Origin: Liopterus haemorrhoidalis
Lineage: Eukaryota; Arthropoda; Insecta; Coleoptera; Dytiscidae
Length of the DNA stretch: 64,000 nt
Reading direction: 5' to 3'
Assembly (NCBI GenBank): GCA_963971575.1
Contig: OZ020624.1
Coordinates: 9,882,625-9,946,624, forward strand
Under the pieces are notes generated by a model. It was given only the letters and a program-made list of their open reading frames with translations, was not told the DNA's origin and ran no database searches. This document shows positions 47,822-58,866 of this stretch, piece by piece. The position numbers and the translations under genes were made by a program. How positions within the stretch are numbered: position 1 is the stretch's first letter; each line of letters opens with the position of its first letter.

Positions 47822-48692
47822 ATATTCAGACTATCGATGTGATTTACTTCGATCTTGTTCGAGCGTTTGACAAAGTTCCACACAAGAGGTTGCTGAAAAA
47901 ACTGGAGCATTTTGGAATCAGAAATAAACTTCTACATTGGATTGACGCGTTTCTTACAGGAAGATATTTCTGCGTGAAAGTAGGAAATGCATTTTCCTCC
48001 TCAGCATCGATCATTAGTGGGGTACCTCAAGGATCTGTCTTAGGACCATTGTTGTTCCTTATTTACAACAGCGATCTTGGTTATATTCTAAAATCTCCAC
48101 ACTGCTTCTACGCCGACGACGTAAAGATATTCCATAACCCTGTTTCTCAGTATGATGAACTTCAAAATGACATTAGTAATCTGTTTGAATGGTCATCGAC
48201 CTGGCTTATACCAGTTAATATAAATAAAACTAGTGTTCTTCATCAAGGCATAAACAATCCTAGGTTGCAGTACTACCTCAACGGTATTACTATCCAACAA
48301 GTTACTGAACAGGTTGATTTGGGATTGACAATATGCAAAAACCTCAGTTGGTCTACACATGTGATCAAGTGTGTTAAGAAAGCAAATAGTGTGTTGTACC
48401 TTATCTCTGTTTGGTCACCAAGTCTTAGAAAAGATATTGACATTATGGAAAGAGTCCAGAGACGTGCTACGCGCTTACCATTTGGTTTCAACAGACTTCC
48501 CTATGATGAGAGACTTCGAAGACTTAATTTGCCCAAACTGGAAAACCGCAGAAGTCGTGGTGATCTTATAACTACCTACCGTGTACTCTATCGGAATTTT
48601 GATGCTGATCTTACTGGTTTGTTTGTACTTAATGTAGACTCTCGTTTATCGACGTTTTAGCCATTGGCTTCAGTTCTTTTAAATAAATAATA
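47822..48692 (+). pseudogene. 5'-truncated LINE reverse transcriptase, CR1/Jockey-like
   Basis: A 273-codon open frame (47839-48660) begins inside the RT domain with IYFDLVRAFDKVPHKRLLKK and continues through ISGVPQGSVLGPLLFLIYNS (residues 59-78), the catalytic YADD (91-94), a VNINKT loop (about 138-143) and the tail MERVQRRATRL, YDERLRRLNLPKLE and RRSRGDLITTYRVLY. This wording fits the Jockey/CR1/L2 assemblage. An in-frame TAA just upstream of 47822 shows the 5' part is gone. The frame ends at TAG with a shortened C-terminus, and the copy closes with TAAATAAATAATAATAATAA (about 48678-48699), a tandem-repeat 3' tail of the kind CR1-like elements have. No internal stops suggests a fairly young insertion. 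Confidence 0.85.
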
Positions 48693-48785
48693 ATAATAAT
48701 TACTAAACGTTTCGAGCGATTCTGGTGTGAAGTTCTTTTAAGGTTAGCCTTCTTACCATAGATTTCATCCAATATGAAATCATTT

Positions 48786-48870
48786 TTGTTGAATACTGAC
48801 ATATTTATACATAGATAATAGGGCCGGTCGAATTATTACGTCGATCACATGGTATTCAAATTTTGCCGGA
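48786..48870 (+). repeat. SINE body fragment
   Basis: ATACTGACATATTTATACAT, AGATAATAGGGCCGGTCGAA and TCGATCACATGGT with GCCGGAGGC align in order to 36262-36345. Confidence 0.45.
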
Positions 48871-49712
48871 GGCTAACGATCAAAATATTGACATTGACAT
48901 TTGTCCCCATTAAAATATATTTTTATAATTTTTTCATTTTTGCCTTCCAACATTGTGCGATATACACTTCGCTACATTGAATATATTCTATATCATTTAA
49001 ACAATGTTTAGTTACTTTATTGATGTTATGCATAATATATATATATTACAAAGGTTCGTCGATTTCTGGAAAACCGGAAGAGCTCCGTTAACAAAATAGA
49101 CTTGGATAGACTTCTTAGGATATGGAAGCGGTCCATATCACAAGAAGTCACCTCCAACTAATATTTAGTGTTTTTAAGTATTACAAGGAAATATTCTCAA
49201 CATAAAAACAATGTAACATTGATTTTTTTCCCGTATTGCAGTTTTTAATTGAAGTCTGGATATTGTGTATTCTTATTAAGGTCCTTGATTGCTATACATC
49301 AGAGATTACAGACGTTAGTCACGTTATAATCAAGGTATGCGAGTGCATTTCGTTCCCTGTGGCCGAATAACACATGTCACCAATTACCCATAATGCCTTG
49401 TGTGTAATTTCACCTGTATCAACTTTAATATGTTCATTATCTGCAAGAGGCATATGGAATTCTTAAAATATTTAATTAAATAAAAATAAAAACTGAAATA
49501 AAATCAAGACGGCCTTCGTACACTCGTTCATTATAAAATATAATGCAAGTTAACAAATAAAATTGCTTAAATTTAATTGGTCAATGTTTTACTAACATCG
49601 AAAGATAATAATGTTTTTTAAGTATTTATTTCATACATTTTAATCTTTTTAGAAACTAGCTCTTCACTTTTAGAAAGAACCCGACTAGGAATAATAGAAC
49701 CCGTGATATTTG
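48871..49712. other. No gene seen
   Basis: AT-rich flank of the hAT insertion, no recognised signal. Confidence 0.45.
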
Positions 49713-49720
49713 CATGTAAC

Positions 49721-50902
49721 TAGGGATGGGAAAAAACCATCGATGTATCGAAAACATCGATGTTTGTTTTAAAAACATCGATGTTTTTACCATCGATGGT
49801 CAGCTGGCGATAGTATCGATAAAACGATGTCTACTACCGATGTCGATGTTTAAACTTTGAAATTTAGAAACTACCGCTAGAGGCGCCGGAATCTTAAAAA
49901 TTTAATTTTTATTAAAATTAGTACACAAAATATAAGCGCCATCTATTGTGGTATAACAATACTAATAGTGTTAGTTCTTATTCTTCTTAGCAGTTATCAG
50001 AATACGAAAAAATAAGAATAAACTTCTAATTTTTGCAAACAATGCGAACGACCAACGACGCCAACACACTTTTTCTTTTTGAGTCTTGTTGACACTTTCC
50101 CAGTTGTTATTCCTTCAATCCCTGGATTTTTGTAAGTTGTCATTAGCTATTTTTTTATATATTGAAGTTGGCTTTTCCTGAACAAAATGATCAAAAGCTT
50201 CAATTAATCGGTAAAAGTAACTAGAATTGAAAATCCAGTTCCGCCTAAACCAAAGGAACAGACTTTATTTCAACTTAAAAAAGTATAAAAATAATTGTGT
50301 ATGACAGTGTTATTTTTATGTTAAATAATATAAAATTAATAAGATTACTATATTAGTATTGTAATAAAATCCAATATTACATTTTAGAAATGTAAAAATA
50401 GTAAGGTCTGTTCCTTTGGTTTAGGTGGAACTAGATTTTCAATTCTAGTTACTTTTACCGATTGATTGAAGCTTTTGATCATTTAGTTCAGGAAAAGTCA
50501 ACTTCAATATATAAAAAAATATCTAATGACAAATTACAAAAATGAAAATTGCGGTTAGTTCCGCCTAATCGTTTGGAATAGACTGTAGGTACAAATTAGG
50601 ATTATTATATTGGGTATAATAATATTAATGTGAAATTAATTACTATTAAAAAGGAATACTTCTATTTCAAAATCTAATAAATGTATTTTGTGTATTATAT
50701 GTTACCTTTTTCGTATTTTATCTTTACATTATTAAATAAAACCTTTATAATATAAATAAATAGCTTTTTTTAATATTAATAAAACATCGATGTTTCCGAT
50801 ACATCGATGTTTTTCCTTCGATGTTTTTTCAACATCGATAGTAAGCGCCGATGTTAACATCGATGTTAAACATCGATGTTTTGTCTTCGATGTACAACCC
50901 TA
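49721..50902. mobile_element. Non-autonomous hAT element with CATCGATG subterminal repeats, 1182 bp, exact TSD
   Basis: The left end TAGGGATGGGAAAA and right end, read inward TAGGGTTGTACATCG, are flanked by an exact 8-bp duplication CATGTAAC (49713-49720 and 50903-50910). Within about 130 bases of each end the palindromic word CATCGATG or a close variant occurs at least five times, the pattern of subterminal hAT transposase-binding sites. There is no transposase frame. The centre holds a fold-back (arms 50137-50265 and 50404-50535) of the GTTCCGC family, ending GTTCCGCCTAATCGTTTGG with AATAGACTG. Confidence 0.93.
50137..50565. mobile_element. GTTCCGC fold-back element nested in the hAT
   Basis: The arm words CAAAATGATCAAAAGCTTCA and CGGTAAAAGTAACTAGAATT, with TCCGCCTAAACCAAAGGAAC, reappear inverted on the right (GTTCCTTTGGTTTAGGTGGA onward). 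The outer end AGTTCCGCCTAATCGTTTGG matches 4664 and 29219. Its presence in two unrelated hAT elements suggests that it was carried along or inserts preferentially there. Confidence 0.7.
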
Positions 50903-50910
50903 CATGTAAC

Positions 50911-51964
50911 GTTACGGGTGCGCGCAGGATCAACCAATTGCTTATAACTACCCGTAACATCTATAAATTGCTTGCGGGACGCATTATGGGTTTCACAGAA
51001 TTGACCCGTTAGTCTTGTAATTAGAGGGAGTCACCAAGGAGCCACAACAGCTCATGTAATTTCCTTGATGTACCATGTGCACAGTGCCAGATGCGTTATT
51101 TCAATTGGTGATGAGAAATTTATGGAGAGGAATGCACTTGTTTTAATACCCGCGATAAGATGCGTAATCAACAGTGTTAATGTGTATCAGTGGGTGATAT
51201 GACGGCCACCAGCAAGGATCAGTCAGGATCATTCAGCAGGCAATAACTCATGCCGCTATTTGCATACACTTTCATGTTAATTAAATGAACTAGAGAACTC
51301 GTTGATTCTTTAAATGTAAATAAATATTTATGGTTGGCTCTGGCTACGTGCTAATCCTCTTGATAATTGGCAAAGTGTCCCTGCATAATATCCCGATTAC
51401 ATTGGGTTATTATTATTTTTATTTGTTATAATAAACGAGTGTACGAAGGACATTTTGCTCTCATATTCTTTTATTTTTCTTTAATTAAATATTTCAAGAA
51501 TTCTGTCACGAATATATAAGTGCCCTAAAGAATCAGTGGGAAGAAGGTTTTATATATCCAGCACTATATGAAAACCACGTGGTCATCGTGACGTTGCTAC
51601 CAATACGGAACCACGTAGCTCTTAAATAATGCTGTAGGAACAGAAAACCCTTTATCCTAAAAGCCACCTAGGCGTTGGGAACCTATTATCATTATTGATA
51701 AGTATTTAAAACACTATAGAAAAGTTTACACTTAAAAAACTTAAAACAATATTTTATTTTATTTGAAATTTTGCCTCAATTTTTTAAAGGGCCCGGGTGT
51801 AAGGAGATTATATAATAGAACCACTATAATAAGGTTAATTAATTACAATTCTCTAAACAGTATTATTTGTGAAAACCCTTTTTCGTGGGATTCAGTGAGA
51901 GATTTTATAACTTAATTTAATACTAGAACGAGATCGAACACACAACCTTACTCTCTATGAAATA
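50911..51964. other. No gene; dispersed-family terminus at 51665
   Basis: CCTAGGCGTTGGGAACCTATTATC at 51667-51690 and CCACGTGGTCATCGTGA at 51574 are fragments of the dispersed repeat and SINE families; otherwise AT-rich. Confidence 0.4.
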
Positions 51965-52445
51965 TACCCCAAAACGGGTTCATTTCCAATCAATGGATCT
52001 ATATCCAGCATGGATATAGATTTAAAAAACTCCTTTAAAAAATTCCAGTTTTCTCTGTTTTGAATTATTTGCCAGTTTGTAGATATACGCTTTCGGTTAT
52101 CAGTCCAGCGAGTAGGCGGTCTTCCTTAGCTACGTTTATCTACTCATGGTGTCCCCTCGAGATTCCGTTTGGTCGATTGGTCGTCTGTTGTTCTAGCTAG
52201 ATGAAACTGAGCAGGACCATTTCCAGTTTCCTACTTTTACAAGGATGTCGGTATCGATGTTGACGAATTTCATTATTTCGTATTTTATCCCTTAACGTTA
52301 TACCAAGCATAGCTCGTTGCATGACCCTTTGAGTTACTTTCAGCTTTCTAGCAGAAGCTTAAGTCAGTGTTATGGTTATTATCCCGTAGGTTAAGGCGAG
52401 CATAAAACATAGTTCGAAAGCTTTGGGCATACTTTGGAAATAACT
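51965..52445 (-). pseudogene. Decayed LINE reverse transcriptase C-terminal region
   Basis: Reading the minus strand from about 52430 gives FELCFMLALTYG, a stop, then ASARKLKVTQRVMQRAMLGI and TLRDKIRNE, further stops and frame changes, and finally PPTRWTDNRKRISTNWQ near 52110. These match in order the thumb and tail of a widespread insect LINE polymerase (LTYG..., AQRAMERAMLGISLRDRIRN..., TRWSDD...). The catalytic palm is absent. Several stops and frameshifts mark it as old. Confidence 0.65.
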
Positions 52446-52572
52446 CATAAATGTATATTAGGTAATTAGGTATTATAATAACAATATAACGAAAATAGGT
52501 TTACAGGGTACCTGAAAAAAGGTGGCACTTAATAAAGCAATGAGCCTAGAAATCAACCATATCCAATATCAA

Positions 52573-52834
52573 TAGGGTGACCATTTTCTTAAGAAGGCAA
52601 TGCGGGACGGAGCAAAAAAAAAGGTCCTCATCTCTCAAATCCAAGTGAAGAGCAAAAAAAAAAGGTCCTCACCTCCCAAATCCAAGTGAAGAGGGTAAAA
52701 AAGGTCTTCACCTCCCAAATCCAAGTGAAGAGCAAAAAAAAAGTCCTCACCTCCCAAATCCAAATGCGGGACAAAATGTTAAAATGCGGGACTTTTGCGG
52801 GACGCATCATAATGCGGGACGAATGGTCACCCTA
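52573..52834. mobile_element. Short hAT-like element with internal minisatellite, 262 bp, exact TSD
   Basis: The ends TAGGGTGACCATTTTC and, read inward, TAGGGTGACCATTCGTC are TIRs, flanked by an exact 8-bp duplication AATATCAA (52565-52572 and 52835-52842). Most of the interior is four units of about 40-50 bp built on GGTCCTCACCTCCCAAATCC, AAGTGAAGAG and an A-run. The same core, in reverse complement, is amplified inside the unrelated element at 58867-59192. A 60-codon frame over the repeats is not a gene. Confidence 0.9.
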
Positions 52835-52842
52835 AATATCAA

Positions 52843-53379
52843 CAATATCCTGATCGTGCAATTTATTCCCCAAAAACACATGTAAGGTTTAGTATTAAAT
52901 CTAATATATAATTCGATGCGGAATAAATGGAATACTTATTAAATATGATATGATTGATTATGATAATTTAAAATAATACTCACACTTTAAATAGAATATC
53001 ATCTTAGAATGGAAAAAATATGCATTATTTATATTTAACAGTAATCGTAGAAAATAATTTAATTATATATATATTTTAATCAAAACATTGCAAAATGTCT
53101 TATTTTATCGATTTTATAAAAACTACAGTACTTAACTGTGTATTTTACACGATCTTGAAAACGTAAAATTGTATGCTGGTAATATAAAACATCTTTACTG
53201 TTAAATCTAGTAAATAATGAAGGTTGGTGTGCTAACCAACTGTTGAAGTCACTTCCAACACCTTCACCGCATATTATCTCATAATGATAACAACCGGCTG
53301 TTTTTGTGAAAATCAGTTTAAATCCTAACCTGTTCGATACCGGCGGCAAAGTATTGTAATAATGCTAATAGGTTGTGCA
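52843..53379. other. No gene seen
   Basis: AT-rich; the 89-codon minus frame at 53080-53349 has no recognised domain. Confidence 0.4.
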
Positions 53380-53570
53380 GATTACAGGGGTCGCTGATCA
53401 TACTGGCAGATCTGAACACCGTTATCATGGCATCTTCCTCTATAGCACGTGCCCGGTGTATCACCGTCCTTGTCGGGAGGACGGGGGGTGTGTCTGCACG
53501 GTAGCCAGCCGCAGGCGCGCAGGGGCACCAACTTTATGCAAACTACCAGAACCAGATAGTACAATTATTA
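53380..53570 (-). other. GC-rich island with Cys-rich open frame, possible exon
   Basis: In a region otherwise near 30% GC, about 53440-53535 is strikingly GC-rich. The minus strand is open for 60 codons (53564-53382) and reads ACGWLPCRHTPRPPDKDGD then TPGTCYRGRCHDNG, with six cysteines in about 45 residues and a GxCYxGxC motif like that of small secreted or ADAM-type cysteine-rich domains. A splice-acceptor-like ACCGTGCAG precedes it inside the frame. No signal peptide is evident apart from the weakly hydrophobic YYLVLVVCIKLV start. The plus strand is open as well (53375-53641). It is unidentified. Confidence 0.3.
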
Positions 53571-53887
53571 AAAAGCGTGCTTTAACAATGGACTTAAGCC
53601 AACACTTTATAACACATAAATCTAAAATATCTCACGTGTGACATACAGCCGGCAAGTCCAAAAATTAAAAATTTCACTTAAAACTATTAATAAATGTAAT
53701 AAAAATACAGCACCAAAATGTTCTCATATATTGGGTCGAGTCATAACTAAATAACGACATATATTTACTAACGATTACCATTTTAACCTGTTGTCATTTT
53801 AAGGGAGCTCTTTGGTTCTTATTATTTTTTAGATTATCATCGTTTTGAACGTAAAAAAGACAAATTCTCTAACCTAGACTTTACTAA

Positions 53888-54490
53888 TACCCTTTTCACA
53901 CTAGAAATTTAAGACGAGTGAACTTAAAGTTCACCGATGTTTAACATCGGTATGCTTTCACACTTGTTGTGTTTAAATCTCCGGTGCTGTCATCAGCTAC
54001 AGTAATTTTGTCCTTAAGTTACCGTCATGAAATTACCAGTTTTGAACTGTCTGCGCAGACGCACATTTTGAATTATTATAAACAAATATGGATATTTCAT
54101 TTAATTCTACAATAAAGACACTACAATAAAGAATATATTACACCTGTATTAACATGTAAGTTGATACATTTTATCTCAATTATTGTAGCTCTTTATTTTA
54201 TTAAACACATTATTAAAATAAATAATTTTATTATAACAATAAGTATAAACTTCTTATAATGTCGATATAATACAGTATTCTTGTTTATGATAATATAAAA
54301 TGTTGACAGCACAAATTCAAAGAGTATTTTTTTATAATAGAAGTTATGTTGGAAATGCGGACGATGTTTAAGACGCAGATCTCTGTCTTAACATCGCTTG
54401 TATTTAGACGAGGCCATACGGTTTCACATTAGCGTTTAAAGACACATTCACTTTAACATCCGATCTTAAAGTTCTAGTGTGAAAAGGGTA
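53888..54490. mobile_element. TAA-flanked TIR element (PIF/Harbinger-like), copy 2, 603 bp (opposite orientation)
   Basis: The reverse complement of 32602-33193, beginning TACCCTTTTCACACTAGAAA and ending with the inverted TIR, bracketed by TAA (53885-53887 and 54491-54493). Internal words such as CGGTGCTGTCATCAGCTACA and GAACTGTCTGCGCAGACGCA match copy 1 inverted. Confidence 0.75.
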
Positions 54491-54493
54491 TAA

Positions 54494-55693
54494 GGAAATT
54501 TGTCCTCATTAAAGAGTTTTTCAGTTATTTAAAAAGATGATAATCGGAAGGCACAAGGTCAGATGTGTACAGTGGGTGAAGGAAAATAGACCAGCCAAAA
54601 ACCACCAAAAGTTTTTCTTGTGTTAGTGTTGCTGTGTGAGTTAAGCTCTGTGTGAGTTTAATATGTACTACGAACGTATTAGTGTATTCGTCGTATATAT
54701 AGTACATTTAGATTCACTGTTTTCTATATTTTCCCCCGTTATATTGCTTTGAACATCTGTATATGATGTGTTCTTATGGTTTTACCTACTTACGTAACTT
54801 CTTTAAAATATTTTAAGACCGTCGTTAAAAAATGATAAGATAAAATATCTGAGTAAAAAATTTTGAGGAAAAATATGGTCACAGGGGTGTGTTTAATAAA
54901 ATGATAAATAGTTATATAGACATACACAAAACCAATTTAAACGTGTTTAAAATGTGCACGCCACTGGTAACTGCCTGACAAAATAATTTATTACTATCAG
55001 TCTTTCAGAGATAGAGTATAATACGCGCACACTACTAATCTAAGATATTTTCTGTGACTAGCTACGTCACTAAAGGGCGGTGTTTGAAACTGTTTAATAT
55101 TTAATGATTAATAACATTATTATGGAATAAGTTTTAATTTCATAATATTTTCTGATTGCTATTCTTCGAGGTGCAAATACTAAATTTTATTAATTTAATA
55201 TCATTCTACAATTTTATTACAAGATCAGAATTCGTGAATAAATTTTAGTTTAGTAAAATTATGGAAACAACGAACTACTTACGAGGCAAATGATGTAGTA
55301 AATGATATTAACAAGAAGAGCAATGACAGAAAGAAATGGTCATTACATCTCTATTGACATATGTTATTCCATGTCAGACCACGGACACGTACGCGTATAC
55401 TCCAGTTGTAATAACTCTATGGTGGACTATGGTGGTAGTAGAAACACCGGTTTTATAAAACTTCTCCAGTGGCGGATAAACTGCAATAAATGTAATCATT
55501 TTTAAACATGTATATTGACAATCTGTTGATTGTTATTAGAATATTGTTTCTTGGACTTAACTATCAAAATAGTAAAGGTAAAACAAACATATTAATAAAA
55601 AACATTGAAAAAAAAAAATGATGAAACAAAATAATAAATTGCAAAGAATTAATCTTTAAATATTAATTTTTACTGTAAATCCCAAGTATCTGC
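54494..55693. other. No gene seen
   Basis: AT-rich. A CAGTGGCGGATAAAC word at 55469 is an isolated transposon-end-like motif. Confidence 0.4.
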
Positions 55694-55701
55694 ATCTCAA
55701 G

Positions 55702-57491
55702 TAGGAATGAAACGATGCTATTAATACTAGTAAGGTTTAGATTAGTGATGGGAATTTCGGCTTAGTTTGCGGAACCGGATCAGTGGAGGTCGTTCAGTTT
55801 GTTGAGCCGGTTCATTGATCCGGCTCAGTGATCCGGTTAAGTAAACATGTTTCCGAGACACAGGTCGGTCGGTCGGTCGTTCGTTCGTAGGTAGAACGTC
55901 GCTTAGAGCCGGGTCTTGCATTATATGAACTGGAAACATGTTTCCGAGACACAGGTCGGTCGGTCGGTCGTTCGTTCGTAGGTAGAACGTCGCTTAGCCC
56001 CGGCTCTTATCTAACATTTTTGAAACAAACAATTCACTTTATGTAGCTACTGTATTTTAAACCAGATGTGTTAAGTTTATGGCGATGTTTATTGCCCTTA
56101 TAATTCGGACATCTGGGATTTGGGCAATATTTTTAATATTTTTATATAGTATGGTTGTAAGAAAATACAGACTAAACCTATTAGTTTCAAATAAACTGCC
56201 CTACAAATTGATGACAAAATAAACTTTATGATAATACATTACAAGCCGAGTTCTCGCGAAGTTCAACATGACATCGATCCAGATCCGGATCACTCCGGTC
56301 ACCGCTCACAATCGCCCGACCAATCGTATCTTTGAAACTTGAAACCATACAGTGAGCCGTAAGCCGGATCATTTCAATTTGGTGAACCGTGTCACTTCGG
56401 TCAGTGTACTGAGCCGGTTCGTTCATGAACGACCCATCTCTAGTTTAGATACTAGTATTATAATACTAGATATTTTTGTTTTAATGCTTTTCTGGTATCG
56501 ATACTTTTTTACTGGTATCGGTTATAAGTACTATAGGAAATATTTTTCCATATGATCCATTGAATCATGGTACACAGCAAAAAATTCATAAATGTAAATA
56601 TTCATTCTCAGTTTGGTTAAAATTTAGTGTTAAAATTTTGGTTTAAAAAAAGTAAAAAGTTCACTATTTTTAATCAAATCACCGTCTAACTCTTCAGATA
56701 GTGTTATTTTTATGAAATATTACTTTTATAGTGTAAAAATTACTACGTTAACACTATTTATTTTCCATAATTTAAGTATGTAAGTGTAAACTTTACATTA
56801 ATTAACCAAATTTAACAAAAAAGAAGATAATTAACACGAAAAGCGACTTCAAAGTACCTACACTAAAAGTTCATTTTTTAAACTAAAATTATTTTTTTAG
56901 AGTGTATTTGATATTACGAAATAATTTTGACTTTACCCGTAAACTCTAAGCCTTAAAATCAACTACTGCAGATTGCAGCACCAAATGAAACATATCACGC
57001 GCGATCTAAACAATAAGGCGCCAATTTTAAATAGGTAAATTATTATTTTGGTAATTTACTGTAACTCACAGCATCATATAATACTTAAGTCTGAAATATG
57101 TAATAGTAACCAAAATTTTAATTTAAGTACTGTAATAACTCATGAAAATCACCAAAAAAGACTTTTTTGTTATTTTTCAATAAAGCTCAAGCCTGTCCAA
57201 ACATATTTGCCTTGTTTGTAAAGAATTTTTTATACTCGTCATTTTTTTTACTTGTACATCTAGTATCGATACTACGAAATACTGATATTTTTTTCCGATA
57301 CTGATATCAATACAGTTTCGATATTTTCGATATGCCAGTGCTGACTGTACAATACCTTTTTTACTAGTAAAGTAATAGATACCACGCAGTATTGATATTT
57401 TTTTCCGATACCAAAATCGATATCGACACTACGTAACGATAACAAAACAGATAGAAAGTATCGATACCTGCGATCGATATTTATATTCCTA
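55702..57491. mobile_element. hAT-type element with TATCGATA subterminal repeats, interrupted by a second hAT
   Basis: The left end TAGGAATGAAACGATG and right end, read inward TAGGAATATAAATATCGATC, are flanked by ATCTCAAG (55694-55701) and ATCTCATG (57492-57499), 7 of 8 matching. Near both ends the words GGTATCGATA, CGATACT and CCGATAC recur many times, like the CATCGATG clusters of the 49721 element. Removing the nested insert (55743-56442 plus one 8-bp duplication) leaves about 1080 bp with no transposase frame. Confidence 0.8.
55743..56442. mobile_element. Nested hAT element, 700 bp, exact TSD
   Basis: The ends TAGTGATGGGAATTTCGG and, read inward, TAGAGATGGGTCGTTCATG are flanked by an exact 8-bp duplication GTTTAGAT (55735-55742 and 56443-56450). 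Subterminal GAGCCGGTTC and CCGGATCA words recur at both ends. Inside, a segment from AACATGTTTCCGAGACACAG through (GGTC)n(GTTC)n to AGAACGTCGCTTAG is tandemly duplicated with a 91-bp offset (from 55843 and 55934). There is no transposase frame. It lies wholly inside the 55702-57491 element and so is the later insertion. Confidence 0.93.
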
Positions 57492-57548
57492 ATCTCATGA
57501 TAAGACAGGTGATGATGATATCTTGATCGGACAAAAGATTTATCAGAC

Positions 57549-57818
57549 CAGTGGGGATAAGCAACCTTTTTTGCCTGGGGCTAAATACAAAATCAAACAC
57601 TCGGTTCGAGCCGCATAAGAAAAAATATATTTCTTAATTTTTCTTTTTTTTTAAGTTAGGCTTATTGATAAGAAAGTAATTATTTTGTGTTATTTAGCTT
57701 TATTTGCGTATTAAAACGGTCAACCACAGCTCAAAGAACTTTGCCGCGTTTAATCGCCGACTTAGATACTTAGAGAAGTATAAGCTTATTTAAAATTAGT
57801 TGCTATTCTCCGCCACTG
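57549..57818. mobile_element. Possible hAT-like relic, 270 bp
   Basis: The left end CAGTGGGGATAAGCAACC and right end, read inward CAGTGGCGGAGAATAGCAAC, are similar and inverted. The flanking 8-mers do not match, so the boundaries or the pairing may be wrong. Confidence 0.35.
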
Positions 57819-58234
57819 ACTTCTGCAATGCTGTTATATTGACAATAATCTGGATTCTGTATGAATTACACAAAGCACGGACGTGTTTATCATTCTTGAT
57901 CTGAAACCAACAAGAATTCGAATTTATCCTTTTTATTGTTGATTAGAAAAGCAATGGTACTTGCTTTTAACTGTATAACGTTTTGTTCTGGCATTGTTGA
58001 ATTAAAACGGAATCTTCAATAGTTCACAATTAATTCTTATCAAGATATTTTAAATTTAATATTTGTTAAATATTTTTGGATAGTTAAAATGAATGAGGTA
58101 AAATTAACTATACATTAAGCATAATAAAAATAAAAATATTTCCCTTTCAAGTATTTTCAACTGGTACAGCTTAAAAGTGTTTTTTTTTTGCTCCGAGCTA
58201 CAGATAACTCAAGAGTAAGATTGCGAAAGTGTTT
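57819..58234. other. No gene seen
   Basis: AT-rich; no recognised signal. Confidence 0.4.
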
Positions 58235-58545
58235 AATCATGATGGAAGGCACTTTAAACACTAGTGAATAAAAATACTTTCTTTCAAGTTGTCATACAGA
58301 ATACAAAGTTTCGTAAAAAACATGTTTAAGTAAAAGTTGTTTCTTTTCAAAACCTCTAAACCAAATACACCCAACAGGATATACGTTCCCATATAAAAAA
58401 CCAAAGTTGTTCTTGAGATCCTATACTTTCCATTATTTGAGTAAACTATGGTTAACCATTTTTTCCCCCAATTTGCTCCTCGTGTCGCAAATTCGATAAA
58501 AACCGTGGTCTTTCTATTATGATACACCCTGTATATTTCTTTATT
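58235..58545 (-). repeat. Dispersed repeat ending TACACCCTGTATA
   Basis: CTTTAAACACTAGTGAATAA, AAGTAAAAGTTGTTTCTTTT and TTGTTCTTGAGATCCTATAC match 4185-4445 in reverse complement and partly 32395-32560. One end is GATACACCCTGTATATTTC; TACAGGGTG-type ends are very common in insect short repeats. The 95-codon minus frame over it (58548-58261) is not supported as a gene. Confidence 0.55.
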
Positions 58546-58622
58546 CATTGTTTCACCATGAAAAACAACCCCAGAACATTATATTTCCTCCACTATGCTT
58601 AATTGTTATTGTAGTTATTGTA

Positions 58623-58665
58623 GATAGTGAATTTGGGATCTGGAGAATATCCCAAATTCACTATC
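58623..58665. repeat. Perfect hairpin, 17-bp arms, 9-base loop
   Basis: GATAGTGAATTTGGGAT (58623-58639) is mirrored exactly at 58649-58665. It belongs to no other repeat seen here. Confidence 0.9.
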
Positions 58666-58866
58666 ATCACAAGGAAGAGGATAACCGTCTATATAAAAAA
58701 AAAAAAAATCACCTTTATTGCTTACTACTGACATATTACAATTCCAATAAAATGTGTATTCAGTAAAGTATAGTTTTTATCTAGCATTTATGTTTGACTT
58801 ATAATAAAAATAAATTTATTTCGTGCCTTTCGGCTTTGAAACAATTGGCTTACAATCTATAATAAT

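Noticed and set aside
57549..57818. Confident hAT call
   Set aside because: The ends look alike, but the flanking 8-mers do not match, so it is listed only as possible.
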